NCBI GenBank assembly: GCA_945859605.1
Contig: OX243816.1
Coordinates: 31,695,074-31,759,073, forward strand
DNA: 64,000 nt
Direction of reading: 5' to 3'
Source of the DNA: Lumbricus rubellus
Lineage: Eukaryota; Annelida; Clitellata; Crassiclitellata; Lumbricidae
Shown here: piece after piece, positions 43,075-54,213 of the stretch
Layout: each line of letters starts with the position of its first letter
How positions within the stretch are numbered: the first letter of the stretch is position 1
Notes under the pieces: generated by a model
Seen by the model: only the letters and a program-made list of their open reading frames with translations
Told to the model about the DNA's origin: nothing
Database searches by the model: none
Translations under genes and position numbers: made by a program

Positions 43075-45337
43075 CTAACTGAACAACATGTTTTTAAGAA
43101 ATGTTTTAAGACCGCGATGAATGTCGTGCAACGTCGTTATTGGAAGAACGCTTTGGACTTTGAGAAAGACACAGAGGAGTACTAAAAGATTGACGGCAAG
43201 ACTGACTCCAAGTAAAACTCTCAGACCTTTCCCAAATAAACCTGGAAAAAACAAACAAATAAACTGGAAGTTACACTGCAAAAACAATATATGCTACTGG
43301 TTTATAGCACATAGCACATTTTTCAAGCTTACGTCTACATCCGAAACTAGGAATTAAGCTATATTAACTTACATTACATCAATCTCACTGTTCAGTAAAT
43401 AGATAGATGCCCATAAAAGCACGGCTAGTATTTAGAATTCGCAAACAGCAAATTAATCCTTTACCCGTTTTCCCCGAGAATATCCGCTGAAAACGAGCTT
43501 AAAATTTAAAAATTAACGGGTAAAGGGTTAAGTAACCAATACAAATCATAGTAAAGAACCTAAGACCCTTCATATGCCTTTCACAAAACTTTTGCTCAGA
43601 TATTCTTTTAGGTCAACTGAAAGAAAATCCTAATGACAAAAATCTGCAAAGTAATTTACAAAAATCCAGTCACAAAGTCACAATTAAAGACCCTCGCCCA
43701 AAAAGGATTTTATTAAATTTAAATTTTTTTATTTTTCGCATTTGCTATAGTGTCCCTTCAAGCTCTCTCCTCAGAAGCGCTCCCGACTACAGCGCGGACA
43801 CTGCATTAGAGTTTCACTCTGAAGTGCATGAGCAAGGCATCAAACCCACCACTACACCACCGCACCCTGTGTGCATAGTTTAGCATTTGATGCACTTGGT
43901 TCCCTACACGGCGGCTTCAGGTGGATTTGAACCCTCAACTTTTCGGCTTCAAGGCACTGAACATACTCCTACACCTCCACACCCCAAGATGTAGTACCAA
44001 CATGCACAGGATGTGTTGAAGCGAGCAGGCCATGACAAACATACAATAAACATCCAGAAACCCATAAGAAGACTTACTCCGTCGTTTTGGCGTTTCAACA
44101 TTCAAATGAGCTTCATCGGTTGCTTTTGTCTTCTGTGACTTCTTTCTCCGAGTCAGCCCGTTGACTCTTTCTTTTGAAATTCTTCCGTTTGATCCATTTA
44201 TAGATAAATCTAAACCAGGAGAAAGATTATTTCATGCTCAACACTGCTTATCAAGAACCATCGACGTCTAAAATGTTTTATCATTTTGTAGTAAGATTTG
44301 CAATCAACTTTAATTACGAAAAACAAAGCAAAACAATTGTTCGAATGTCATTAAAACCATGATTGACAACTTTGCATCACCAAAACTACTGAACCACATT
44401 TCCACCTAAACCTACCAGTTCTGGAATTTGACAATAAATATGCATTAAAATAACAGGATAATGCAGAAATAACTGGGGTTAGATTCGATTACTATCTGTG
44501 AATACAATTTTCTTGTGACACTCAAAAAGTGCACAGTATGTTTTTGTATAGCATTTAATCATTTAAAAAGCACCTCTAGTAGGGCGACACATACAGAGGT
44601 GCTCCCAGTGCGCAAGACCTCTCGAGAAGAAGCAAGTTTTGAGAAGAGAGAAGGAAGAAGAGAGACTGCCAAACAAAGTGTAAAGCAAACAGAAGGAGAA
44701 AGCACATTCTAAAGAGAAGAGAGCAATTGAGGCAAATGATAAAGACTGAGTCAGAGCAGTTCCAGAGCGAGGAACCAAGAGGTCAAGTCTGTTGGATGAA
44801 CAAATTGGACGATTGGAGGATGCTGAGTGAGGTCAAAGTATAACATCAACCAGATATCTGGAGTAACACCCAATGAGCCTTGAGGATCCAAGTGAGGATC
44901 TTAAATTGCATGCGAGCACGGAGATGAAGCCAATGAAGTTCATCAAACATAGAGATGCGAGAGTACCGTATAGTAAGAACTTCTTGTTTTACTTGCCAAA
45001 ACTCAAGCACCACAAACAACAAATAAAAATACTTGCCCGAAGTTTGAATAACGCCCTGCTGCAAGCCATTGTGTTGAAACAGATTCTGGGGAAGAGACGC
45101 GGGTGAGGGACAGAATCGGGCGGGTGACAGAAGTGGGTAGTTCTGGCCCATAATGACTCTTGGACGCGGTTCAACAGAAGGTGTATCCGTGACATTTCCA
45201 CTGTTGGTGTTGCCAAACAGTCCAAAAGAAAAATCTGCAAAAAGATTGGAAGCTTCTGTTAGATTCGTTATCCAAGAAAACAGCTCTTCATCTGCTGTAT
45301 GACAGAGACACTGTTTAATACCTTTCACTTCCAACGC

Positions 45338-45376
<39 letters not shown>

Positions 45377-48300
45377 CGACAATTTCTATGGCGCCGTAAA
45401 ACAGCACATGCCGTTACAAGGACACCTCTACAAACAAGAACCCAATCAGTCAGAAGTGTGCCTTAGAAAAGGGATATGTCTTGAGTCGAGACTTAAAAGC
45501 CTCAACTGAGTTGTCCAAACGAACAGCAATAAGCAGACTGTTCCAGCAGCACTCCCTCCATCTTCCTGTCTCTCCTTCCTCCACATTGTGAGCCTCTGAT
45601 GAGTCTCTATCGGAGCGCCTCTGAGTAGTTTCTTTTACTTGAAGGAGCACTATATAAATGTCCGAATGAATGAAGAAGCACCATATAATGTATATATCTG
45701 TAACTGCAATTACATTAGTGTGACTACTCTTCTTCTTCTTCTTCTCACCCCTTCGTGCGCGTTCCTTCGGCTTTGGAGTTCCCAGTCGCAACATCCGCAT
45801 TTGACCGTAGGGAACGTCTGCCATTTCATTCTGATCGTCAACACCAGGTGGCGTCTCTCGACTCGTGTTCTCTTGTTCGACGTCAGAATACTGACCCAAG
45901 TCACTGTCCTCTTGCTCAACACTTAAACTAAAAGTAGAAAATAGAACCAAAAAAACTCACAAAATAATCAACAGGCATTAAAAGATGATGTGCATTCCCA
46001 TCAGTAATCTTTCCTTGCATGCAAATTGCACACACCATTTTCATTTGAATCACTTGAACAGACATGTATATATATTAAAAAATACTCTAACTATGACACA
46101 ACACTGCAATTTCAAAAAGCAACAAGTAACACAACCGTTATAAAAAGGTGTCCAAGATATCGTCGCCTGACAATTATCTTGTCGTATGTCCATTTTTTTC
46201 AAAATCGAGTTTAGACTTGTTTTGTAGCAAAAAATTGTTTATCTTTCTTCACTGTTAACCGTTAGGAGATACGACAAGTCGTTTTAAAGATATTCACCGA
46301 AAACTACCTGTCGTATGTCCATGATACAGGATTGCCTTGTCGTATCTCCAATTAAATTGGAGATACGACAAGGTGCCGCATTCACGGTTTAAAAGTGCAT
46401 TGTCGTATGTCCATAAAAGCTCGTCGTTGATTGGACGATGGAGATACGACATTTTTATTCGTTGACTTCGTTGTATCATAGTGTCGTATGTCCAGGAAAT
46501 AAAAACGTTCTTTTATTTAAAAAAGGGTATTAAACTTGCGAAAATTGAAACGAACAAAGTCGCAATTGATTGTATAGTGCTTGCTTTTATTAATACATAT
46601 TTAAAAAAAATTCTCACGTCAGGATGACTTGCAATAATGATTTAAATCCATTTTATACAACATTTTCCAAAATTTCACAAAAACCATTCTAAGTTTCAGT
46701 TTAATTTTAGTGCAACATCCTTTAATTAATGTCGATGCGTTAATATGAAGTTATTGCCTGAAGTTTTATTGCACTAATTTTTTAAAATTTCCGTCCAAAG
46801 TTGCGAAACTTCTATCTCGTTTTTCTCGGAATTCACAAAAGTGGACATACGACAAGATAATTGTCAGGCGACGATATAACAATACGCACATGCAATGTCA
46901 TGCATAGCCTACATGTCTACTCTATTACATACATCTTGTGTCATATTGGTTTAAGATGCTGCTCATTGCTCAACATATTCGAATTACAAGATCTATATAA
47001 AATAAACCTGGTACCGCAATGCATGATAACATAATGTGGAATATAAGGAATTTTCTGAAGTAAAAAATTACAGTAATCAAAACATCTAAGCAAAATTAAC
47101 TCTACCATCATGGCAAAGGTTTCTTTCACTAAGGTATTAGAAAACATTATTATTATTGACTCACAATTAAAACTATTGACAATTTTTACATCCCAGTTTT
47201 AAAAGTCCCTCAAAACACTGCAAATCCCTCATCTTTCACCATAATCATGCCTGCCTGTTAAAGACCTACTGGTCTGAGTGTACTATCCAAAAGATTAAGA
47301 TTCCAGACTGCATTTTAACAAAAAGTGACCATAATTATGAATATTAATATTATGATGATTTTTGTATTGCCATAACTCCGTCAAGGTCGAAGGAAAGTGT
47401 GCTGTACATGAGTTACAAAAAATTAATGCAGTCATATGATTGCTAAAAAATAAGTCAAGATTGAGCTTTGACTTAAATGCCTTCAGATGGTCGGGACAAC
47501 TGTTCCATGCATAATACGTGATAATAATGGCATAATAAAGTCACTAAAATATATACTATTTTAAAGATAACAATCAATTTATAGTTCTTTCTCTGGAAGA
47601 GTAAATGTAACAAGAAACAGTCACTCATAACAATACGAATCGGCCAGTTACACAATGCCTCACCTGATCTGCTCTACCTGTTGATTGGACCTGCTGCTGT
47701 ACCTCAGAAGGACTGACAGCACAGACATGACAAGATTGAGAGACGATAAGCTGACACGAACGACGAGCAGACTTCGACTGTAGATGTGCGAGTCCTCCAA
47801 GATGAAGAAGAGCAGCAGAAGGATGAGCCAGTTGAAGCAGCTTAACGCATCGATGCCTTGAATTCTAGGTAAAAAAAATGTAATAACCAGATCAATGGCA
47901 ACTATTTGTAGAATCAATTCAGCACCTTAACCTCTATCGTAAAAAATCAAAAGTGAATTCAATGCCAAATTGAAACCTCAATTTGTTCCAGTCTTAATCT
48001 AGCAGAGCATTGACGTTGATGGATACTAGCATAAGCCAAATAATCATAAACTTGCCACGCAGTTCTAAAAAGTTTTATTTTACTGCTTGAACATTCATAC
48101 AACACACAGAGTCACTAACATGCTGAACAGCAAAGAGAAGCAGTGGAAATAATATACAGCTGCTGGTTAGTAAATGTTCTGGACAACTTTGACGCAACAA
48201 AATAACTAAACAGCCAGTACAATTTACCGAAGTCAATGAGAATCACAGTCACTGAAAACTGTTTAGAAAGAAGAAAGACTAAAATGAGCAATGAATTAAG

Positions 48301-51300
48301 CATAGCAAATAAAAACAAAACGATCAAAACGTTATTTATTTAGAATAGCAGTCTGCTGTTTTCTCACCTATTTAAGCCAGAAATGAAGACAGACAGAATT
48401 TGAGCAAAAGCGCCGGTGATCAGAAACGGAACGAGAACAACTCGGTCAGCGAGCATTTCAAGACAGCTCTTGAAAAACGTTGGCACCATGGAGTGCACGT
48501 TCAAGTGATAGAATCGTGTGATTGCCACATCACAGCTGGGCAAGAGGATTGCCAGAGCACATGCGACGCTGACCAGCCGAAGAACACGAGCCACTCGGCC
48601 TGATCGTGACGTGACAATTCCCTATTGAAACATTAACACATCAGATGTCCATCAATGAAATAACCAGAGTGAAACTCCAAGACTAACACACACAAAAACT
48701 AGTGAATAGGAACATGGCTTATTATCAAGCCAAGTGAAAGCAAAAGTCAGTAACTGGCATGTTCACTTGGCGTCTGGACTTTGGAAGGGCTGCGCAGAAA
48801 ACTTAGCTTCTGTCTGCACTAGTTTCTTCCACAATTTGGTCTCTGCACATATGCCTTTATATACTGTGGCCTCTGAAATCAGTCCCTGCCCCAGCCCCTG
48901 TGCCTGCCTCTATACTTTAAAACTTCTACTCTAGCACATGGCAACACACGTACTACTTTACGTAGTTTTCGGAGCACAAGCTGCAATACTAGCTGCAGAC
49001 AATTAAAGATACATGAATTTCAAAATGGAATTAATATGTTCAATGGTGCATAGCACTGCTGAGACATAATAGCTTAGAGTATGTATCAAAGTCTGTCGAT
49101 ATGGCTTACCATGCAGATACCTTGAGCAAGTCCTTCTTCACTCACAATTAATCAGCGCTCTTGACTGATGCTTTGGTCACCAGACAGTGGCATTTAATAA
49201 ATCCCAAAATAATTGCCTAGCTAAAAAATATTAAACAGTTCAATGATGCAAGAGACTTAGAGACATGTCTGACTGCAAGATTAACTTCCAATAGTTGATG
49301 TTCCCAAAATTTCAGTTTTAGTTTTCATTCTGTCTCACATTCAGGTTTTGTGATTGCAAACATTTCTGCTATAAATACAAAATTTTAAGTAGTTCAAACA
49401 GTTTCCTAAACTGAAAATCCACCTATCTTCTACAACTGACGACAACATTTCTCTGATATTTAACAGGAGTTACATTAAAGAAGAGTCAAAAACAGTGAAG
49501 ATAAATCATCACTAACATCGTGCCATTCGTCTTCAGTGTTGTCTCTTGCCCCCGTGTGACTCTGTGGGGTCTGACTGATCTCAGCTTCCTTCATCTTCGC
49601 AAGTATCGAGACATTCTGTCTGGCCAGTTCATGATTAACGTTGAGCTCACAGATACGACACAAGCGGTAGACCTGCTCCAGGTGATGGTGGTACGCTTCT
49701 GCTTCAAGGTCAAAGTTCTCCTGTAAAGAAGTGCAACAGAAACCATCAGCCTGTTATCATTGCTGTTATCATTGTGGGGCGCGGTGGTCTAGTGGTGGCG
49801 TCGTTGCCTTGGAGCCGGAAGGTCCAAGGTTCGAATCCACCTCCCCGCATAAGGACCTTGGGCAAGTCCTTCACTTACAATTGCTCAGCGCTTCGGCGTG
49901 AAACTCCGATGCAGTGTCCGCTCTGCATCGGGAGCGCCTCTGAGTAGAGAGAGCTTGAAGGGGCGCTATAACAAGTGCACATACATACATAGCATGTATT
50001 AAATAACTCCACAGAAACTCACTCGTCTGTGAGGCATTTCTAACCTTTTTTTTTACAGCATAGGGAATTCAGTCATAAAAGCATAGATAGCACCACAACA
50101 GTCTGTGCACTTCATTAGAACAGAACTTGCTCTGTTGTGAACTTCTTGTTCACCCAGCATCAGTATTACCCATCTCAAAACACTCTTTCTACCAGACAAA
50201 CAAATTTCAAAAATTGAAACTCCCACAATTTCAAGAAATCTAACTCAAAATTCTAGGCTGGGAAAAAGAGTTTTTACTGGTTCCTGGAGCTAAAACAAAA
50301 TTAAATTCCTTTTATGAATTTCCGACTTTGGGAGGTTTTTCTCATGCACCAAGGTCAGATTTCTTAAAATAGAGGGAATTAATTTTGAATTCTATATGAG
50401 GCCTGGAGACTGTTCAACAGAGCATTTGTGACCGTGCATGAGAAAACCCTCCCAAAGTCAGAAATTTCATAAAATGAGTTCAATTTTGTCTAGCCACTAA
50501 GACAATTCTTACTTCGGTTGAAGGCACAAAATTTGCCAGCTGCCGTATCTTCATCAACTGGTTTCGGCTGCAGCTGACACAGAGCACATTGGCATTCTCT
50601 CTTCCGCTGCTGAAACTGCGTGGAGATGAGGAGGATGAAGATCTGGAAACGGATGAAACGTTCAACTCCTCACAGAACTGAGCAGGAATCGATTTATTAT
50701 AATCACCGTCCTATTCAGACAGAAAAACAACGTTCCGAAACATCATCAACTTTGTTAAAATATATCATCGACCAAAAAGCATAGCTTAAAAATTACCCTA
50801 CTCCTCAACAAATTGATCATCCATTTACAAATTATTGCCTGCTTTGAACTAAAATTGAAATTACATGTTACGGCGATACCTAGTGAAGATAACATGCATA
50901 TAGTTCTAATTGAAAGAACTATAAAATATGATTGTAGAAAAATGAACAGATTCAAGCGGTCATGATAAATGGGCAGATCAATATAGGGTTTAAAAAGCAC
51001 AGCCCAGGTACTCAAGTGAGTCAAGTCCATTCTAAGTGGGCACTTGACTACACAGTACTTCATAAGTATGGGATAAATATTACAACACTGAACAGTATTC
51101 TATAATGTCTATACACTCTAATATACTCTGACTCTACTATATTAAACATTAAAGTTAAGAAAGACATGTAAGGCAGGAAGGTTGCTGCTAAAGAAGCTCA
51201 AATGAGAATAACCACTTAAATATGAACTTGAAACGCATTGCTATGGCAAAAATGAAATACGCTACTTTCTCCTAAATGTTGGTCATGCTATGCTGGTTGC

Positions 51301-52065
51301 ATCCAGAACTCAGCAGTCTTACTAAATTCTTTAATCTGTAATTTGATCATCTGCTACTGACCTCTGTAAAACCATTGTATTGTTCACAGTGAGGACAATC
51401 CCATGCGTTGATCTGGTCAGGAGAAATATCACACTTTTCTCCGCAAAACCAACAGCTAACACTAGCTGGATCCACAGCCGAAGATCGTCGCCTGCAAACA
51501 AAATACAACACTCATTCCTTGAAAATAAAACAGGATGAAAGCTTAGGATGGCATGGTCCATGGTCACAATGGCGACCAACATAAATAATATGGCCACCAT
51601 AAAATGGGATAGAATACAGTGCCCTGACCAATGGGGACAATCTGAATCTCAAAATCTGAATCCATGAAAATGTCGTGTGTGCCCATGACGTCACGTCATT
51701 TGTGTATAAATATGGAACGTTTCCGAAAAATGGGAATAGACCTGTGCGTTTGAATACTTACGGTCTTAGTTGCCAGAATAATCGAAAATTGTAGCGATTG
51801 GAGCACATGTGCACTTCTTAAGGAATACCACGAACTCTTTCGAAATAAGCAGGGTGGATGAGTAAACCTCCCCCCCCCCCCCGAGTCTGCAGGGTGCGGC
51901 TGTCCTGTTAAAAACTTTAAATACCAGATTTAAGTGTCCCACAATATAATAACTACAGTTACTGCCAGCAATGCCGGTAAACACACACCTAAATGATCTA
52001 TAAGCAGCTATGGCTGATATGGCTAAAATAGCAGCTCCGGTCGATAAAATCACAATTAAATCCAT
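43075..52065 (-). CDS. TMEM201: TMEM201 (Samp1/NET5/Ima1-type) inner nuclear membrane protein, ten exons
   Basis: Minus-strand exons 52065-51989, 51491-51362, 50710-50513, 49720-49517, 48621-48368, 47864-47664, 45927-45749, 45234-45037, 44209-44078 and 43241-43075 join in phase at all nine junctions, giving 579 residues (human about 666). The family sits in the inner nuclear membrane and links to LINC complexes and the cytoskeleton. Seen: N-terminal TM (LIVILSTGAAILAISAIAAY), then the Ima1 N-terminal zinc-binding-like domain with four CxxC pairs, CWFC at 39-42, CPHC at 58-61, CVSC at 113-116 and CRIC at 156-159, with the family string INAWDCPHCEQYNGF. Hydrophobic segments in exons 5 and 6, a Lys/Ser-rich linker in exons 7-9 and a last TM (VSLAVNLLVLLCVFL) near the C-terminus follow. 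Intron 8 is best explained by a GC donor (G|gcaagt), the only choice preserving phase. Introns contain several miniature elements. Confidence 0.92.
43453..43531. mobile_element. TTAA-bounded miniature element, 79 bp, in TMEM201 intron 9
   Basis: TTAATCCTTTACCCGTT on the left and AACGGGTAAAGGGTTAA on the right. Same size and design as 42805-42882 but different termini beyond TTAAYCCTTT, so it is a related but separate subfamily. Confidence 0.7.
43735..43985 (-). mobile_element. tRNA-derived SINE copies, two partial, adjacent
   Basis: 43735-43866 carries the tail (CGCATTTGCTATAGTGTCCC) and a head (CACCACTACACCACCGCACC) with the middle deleted. 43890-43985 is a second head half with GGTGGATTTGAACCC. 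Both reverse, in TMEM201 intron 9. Confidence 0.7.
45343..45376. repeat. AAT trinucleotide repeat
   Basis: About 11 units in TMEM201 intron 7, at the 3' side of a LINE remnant. Confidence 0.9.
45450..45600 (-). pseudogene. LINE-type C-terminal fragment in TMEM201 intron 7
   Basis: The minus strand encodes CCWNSLLIAVRLDNSVEAFK, the short conserved end (LWNSLP...FKSRLKTY) typical of CR1/L2/Daphne-like LINE proteins, ending at 45450. An AAT microsatellite (45343-45375) lies beyond the 3' side. It is a short remnant without a catalytic domain. Confidence 0.55.
46157..46877. mobile_element. Inverted-repeat element, 721 bp, in TMEM201 intron 6
   Basis: 36-bp terminal inverted repeats begin ATATCGTCGCCTGACAATTA on the left (46157-46192) and are matched exactly on the right (46842-46877). 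The interior and TIRs together carry nine copies of TGTCGTATSTCC in both orientations and a perfect 18-bp-arm palindrome at 46335-46373. No coding sequence. TA dinucleotides at both boundaries fit a TA-target element. Confidence 0.85.
46335..46373. repeat. Perfect palindrome, 18-bp arms, 3-nt loop
   Basis: CCTTGTCGTATCTCCAAT, TAA, then the exact reverse complement. It consists of two facing copies of the TGTCGTATCTCC motif inside the element 46157-46877. Confidence 0.9.
49773..49986 (+). mobile_element. tRNA-derived SINE copy in TMEM201 intron 3
   Basis: Near-consensus: TGTGGGGCGCGGTGGTCTAG, GGTTCGAATCCACCTC, GCGCTTCGGCGTGAAACTCC, GGGGCGCTATAACAAGTGCA. Confidence 0.85.
50289..50493. mobile_element. 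Fold-back element, about 205 bp, in TMEM201 intron 3
   Basis: GACTTTGGGAGG with about 45 further bases on the left (50291-50349) is mirrored by GTGCATGAGAAAACCCTCCC and what follows on the right (50434-50490). The loop is about 85 bp. No coding sequence. Confidence 0.7.
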
Positions 52066-54213
52066 GTCTCTGGTTCAACTCGATTTAATTGTTGATTTAT
52101 ATCAATTTTTACACGAATCAAAATTAATTTCCCGGCTTTAATAAACCGGAAGCTACAAATGTTGAAATACGCTACTCCACAACAACTCACTGGCTATAAT
52201 AACCGCTATACCGAGATATTTTAATAATGACAACATTTTGAAAATTATAAATTTATAATAGCCTACTAGAAACCGCCATTTAGGCCTAGGCCTACTACAT
52301 AATTATTACTGCGCGGGCAGTAATTTGCAGAATAATGTCAACAAGAGTTTTAATGGTTTTAGAAGACTTTAATTACATGGAATAAAACCATTGCAAATTC
52401 TTCTGAGACTCTGATATGAAGTTCTGAACCTACTTCTCCTCAATGCTAGTCGACACATTTCAATCTTAATTCATAGCTTAAATCGATTGTAGCCTCAAGT
52501 CATTTCGGTAGCTTTTTGAACTTTCTTCACTTCTCCGATGTCCTGTTTCAGGTTAGCAACATTTCAACTGTGGCTTGACAACTCGACATTTTTACAGCCT
52601 CTCGTCAGTATTGAATCGTTGTCTCGCTGCAGTGGCGTACGTCCTCCTAATATCATTCCTAGAATTGAACTGGCTTTTTCGGATGCTTCAACACATTGCC
52701 ATGAAGGTTTTGCACTTTTTGTGCATGGTCACTCCAGAGCACCACAATTTTTCCTCATTCATTTTCAGCACCATGTCCCGTTAAAAAAACTCTTTCTTAG
52801 CCTGGAATTGTGCAGAACAGATTATTTAGTCCATTTTCATTTCCTTCCTAGTAAGTTGCCGTAGGCCTATGTCAACTTAGGCTAATTTTCTTGAATAAAC
52901 GAAAATTTGATATAAATCAAAGGCCGGTAACTCTAAGATCTCTTCTTACTGTCTTTTAGAGTTGGTTTGTGGCGCACAGTTCCTGTCATATGTTAGTGTG
53001 TCGAATGTTGATTGGTAGAAGTCAGCACACGCCGCCGAAGGAAGTCATGAGCTGTGTTTACAAATGTACTTTCTATCACTAAATAAAACTCGATCAGAAG
53101 TAATAAATTAATTAGTTCTTCTTCAGATTATTGAGACGCTGCATTCAATTGATGTGATTAGCAGCTTCTGAGTTGTAGCATACCGAAACTTGCTAGTGAG
53201 TTTTAGTTACATTGTTATATTTACGGACAGCTGAGCACCGTTCAGCTGCTGACACGCGGACTTGTTGTTCGTAAGCGCCTATGCTACTATAGAATGCTAA
53301 GTCGCAGGAACCAGCCTATTCAAATTATTGAATCTTTGCAGCATTTCACCTTGTACTTGGAATAGGAGGACACGAAATTTCTCCGATACATGAATTAGTA
53401 AATCGGGTTTAAAAAACCTATTTATCCGGTTGACAGACCGCAACCGGTTAGGCCTACAGTGTGCATTTATGCAATTGAAACATTTACTTACTAACAGAAC
53501 AGTACAGGCTCCTGCAATTCACGACGCTAATAGCAGCCTACAAAGCATGTCCGTCCTACGGGGCAGTGGCGCAACCAGAAGATTTTCCTAGGGGGTGCTC
53601 AGAATTATTATTGTAAGCGCCGATGGTGCGAAGTAGCGAGTGCCGAAGGAACTTGCTTGATTGTGTAATCTGAAAGACCGAATGATCCCTACCCCCCCCC
53701 CCCCCACGCACCCAAAAAACTCATCGGATTTGGAAAAATTGCGTGGGTCACCTTTTTAGCCCTGGGGGTGCTCAAGCACCCCCCAGCACCCCCTAGTTGC
53801 GCCACTGCTACGGGGCGCGCTCTCGTTGCCTCTCGCTCTCCATGCCAGCGTGTTAACCAATGCGCTGCTACTCCACCCCCCGCCCCCAACAGAAAGGGAC
53901 AAATTTGGACTCGTACAATTGCAATCGATAAGCTAAACAAGGCGCAACATTTTAGTATTGATATTGGAATGTACCAGTTCAGTACAAAAGCAGTAACTAC
54001 TGTCATTTGTTTAGTAACTAGCAAAGCAAAGCACTTCTTAGAAACATGTTCTAGAGCTGAAATTAGTGTACCTGATGTACTCTCAACAGGCACTTGTTGC
54101 ACTGGCTAGGTTTAGCACTTGATGATTTATTTTACTTCTGAAGTGGTACTCAGTCACATCATTGTAAGATGTAGAAGAACTGCATACAATTTTTGTAAAA
54201 AATTATTTGCTTA
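52066..54213. other. Divergent upstream region of TMEM201 and CRELD
   Basis: 2.15 kb between the two start codons on opposite strands. It holds AT-rich single-copy DNA, a TAGGCCTAGGCCTA cluster near 52272 and the hAT-type MITE 53564-53807. No CpG island is obvious and no TATA box can be assigned. The promoters of both genes must be here, but I cannot place them. Confidence 0.5.
53564..53807. mobile_element. hAT-type MITE, 244 bp, upstream of CRELD
   Basis: Ends CAGTGGCGCAACCAG / CTAGTTGCGCCACTG are inverted repeats, bounded by a perfect 8-bp direct repeat CTACGGGG (53556-53563, 53808-53815). It lies between the divergent starts of TMEM201 and CRELD and could affect their shared upstream region. 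Confidence 0.85.

Noticed and set aside
44515..44860. Possible gene in TMEM201 intron 8 (Arg/Glu-rich frame)
   Set aside because: Purine-rich repeat-like sequence without splice sites or similarity; probably an old repeat.
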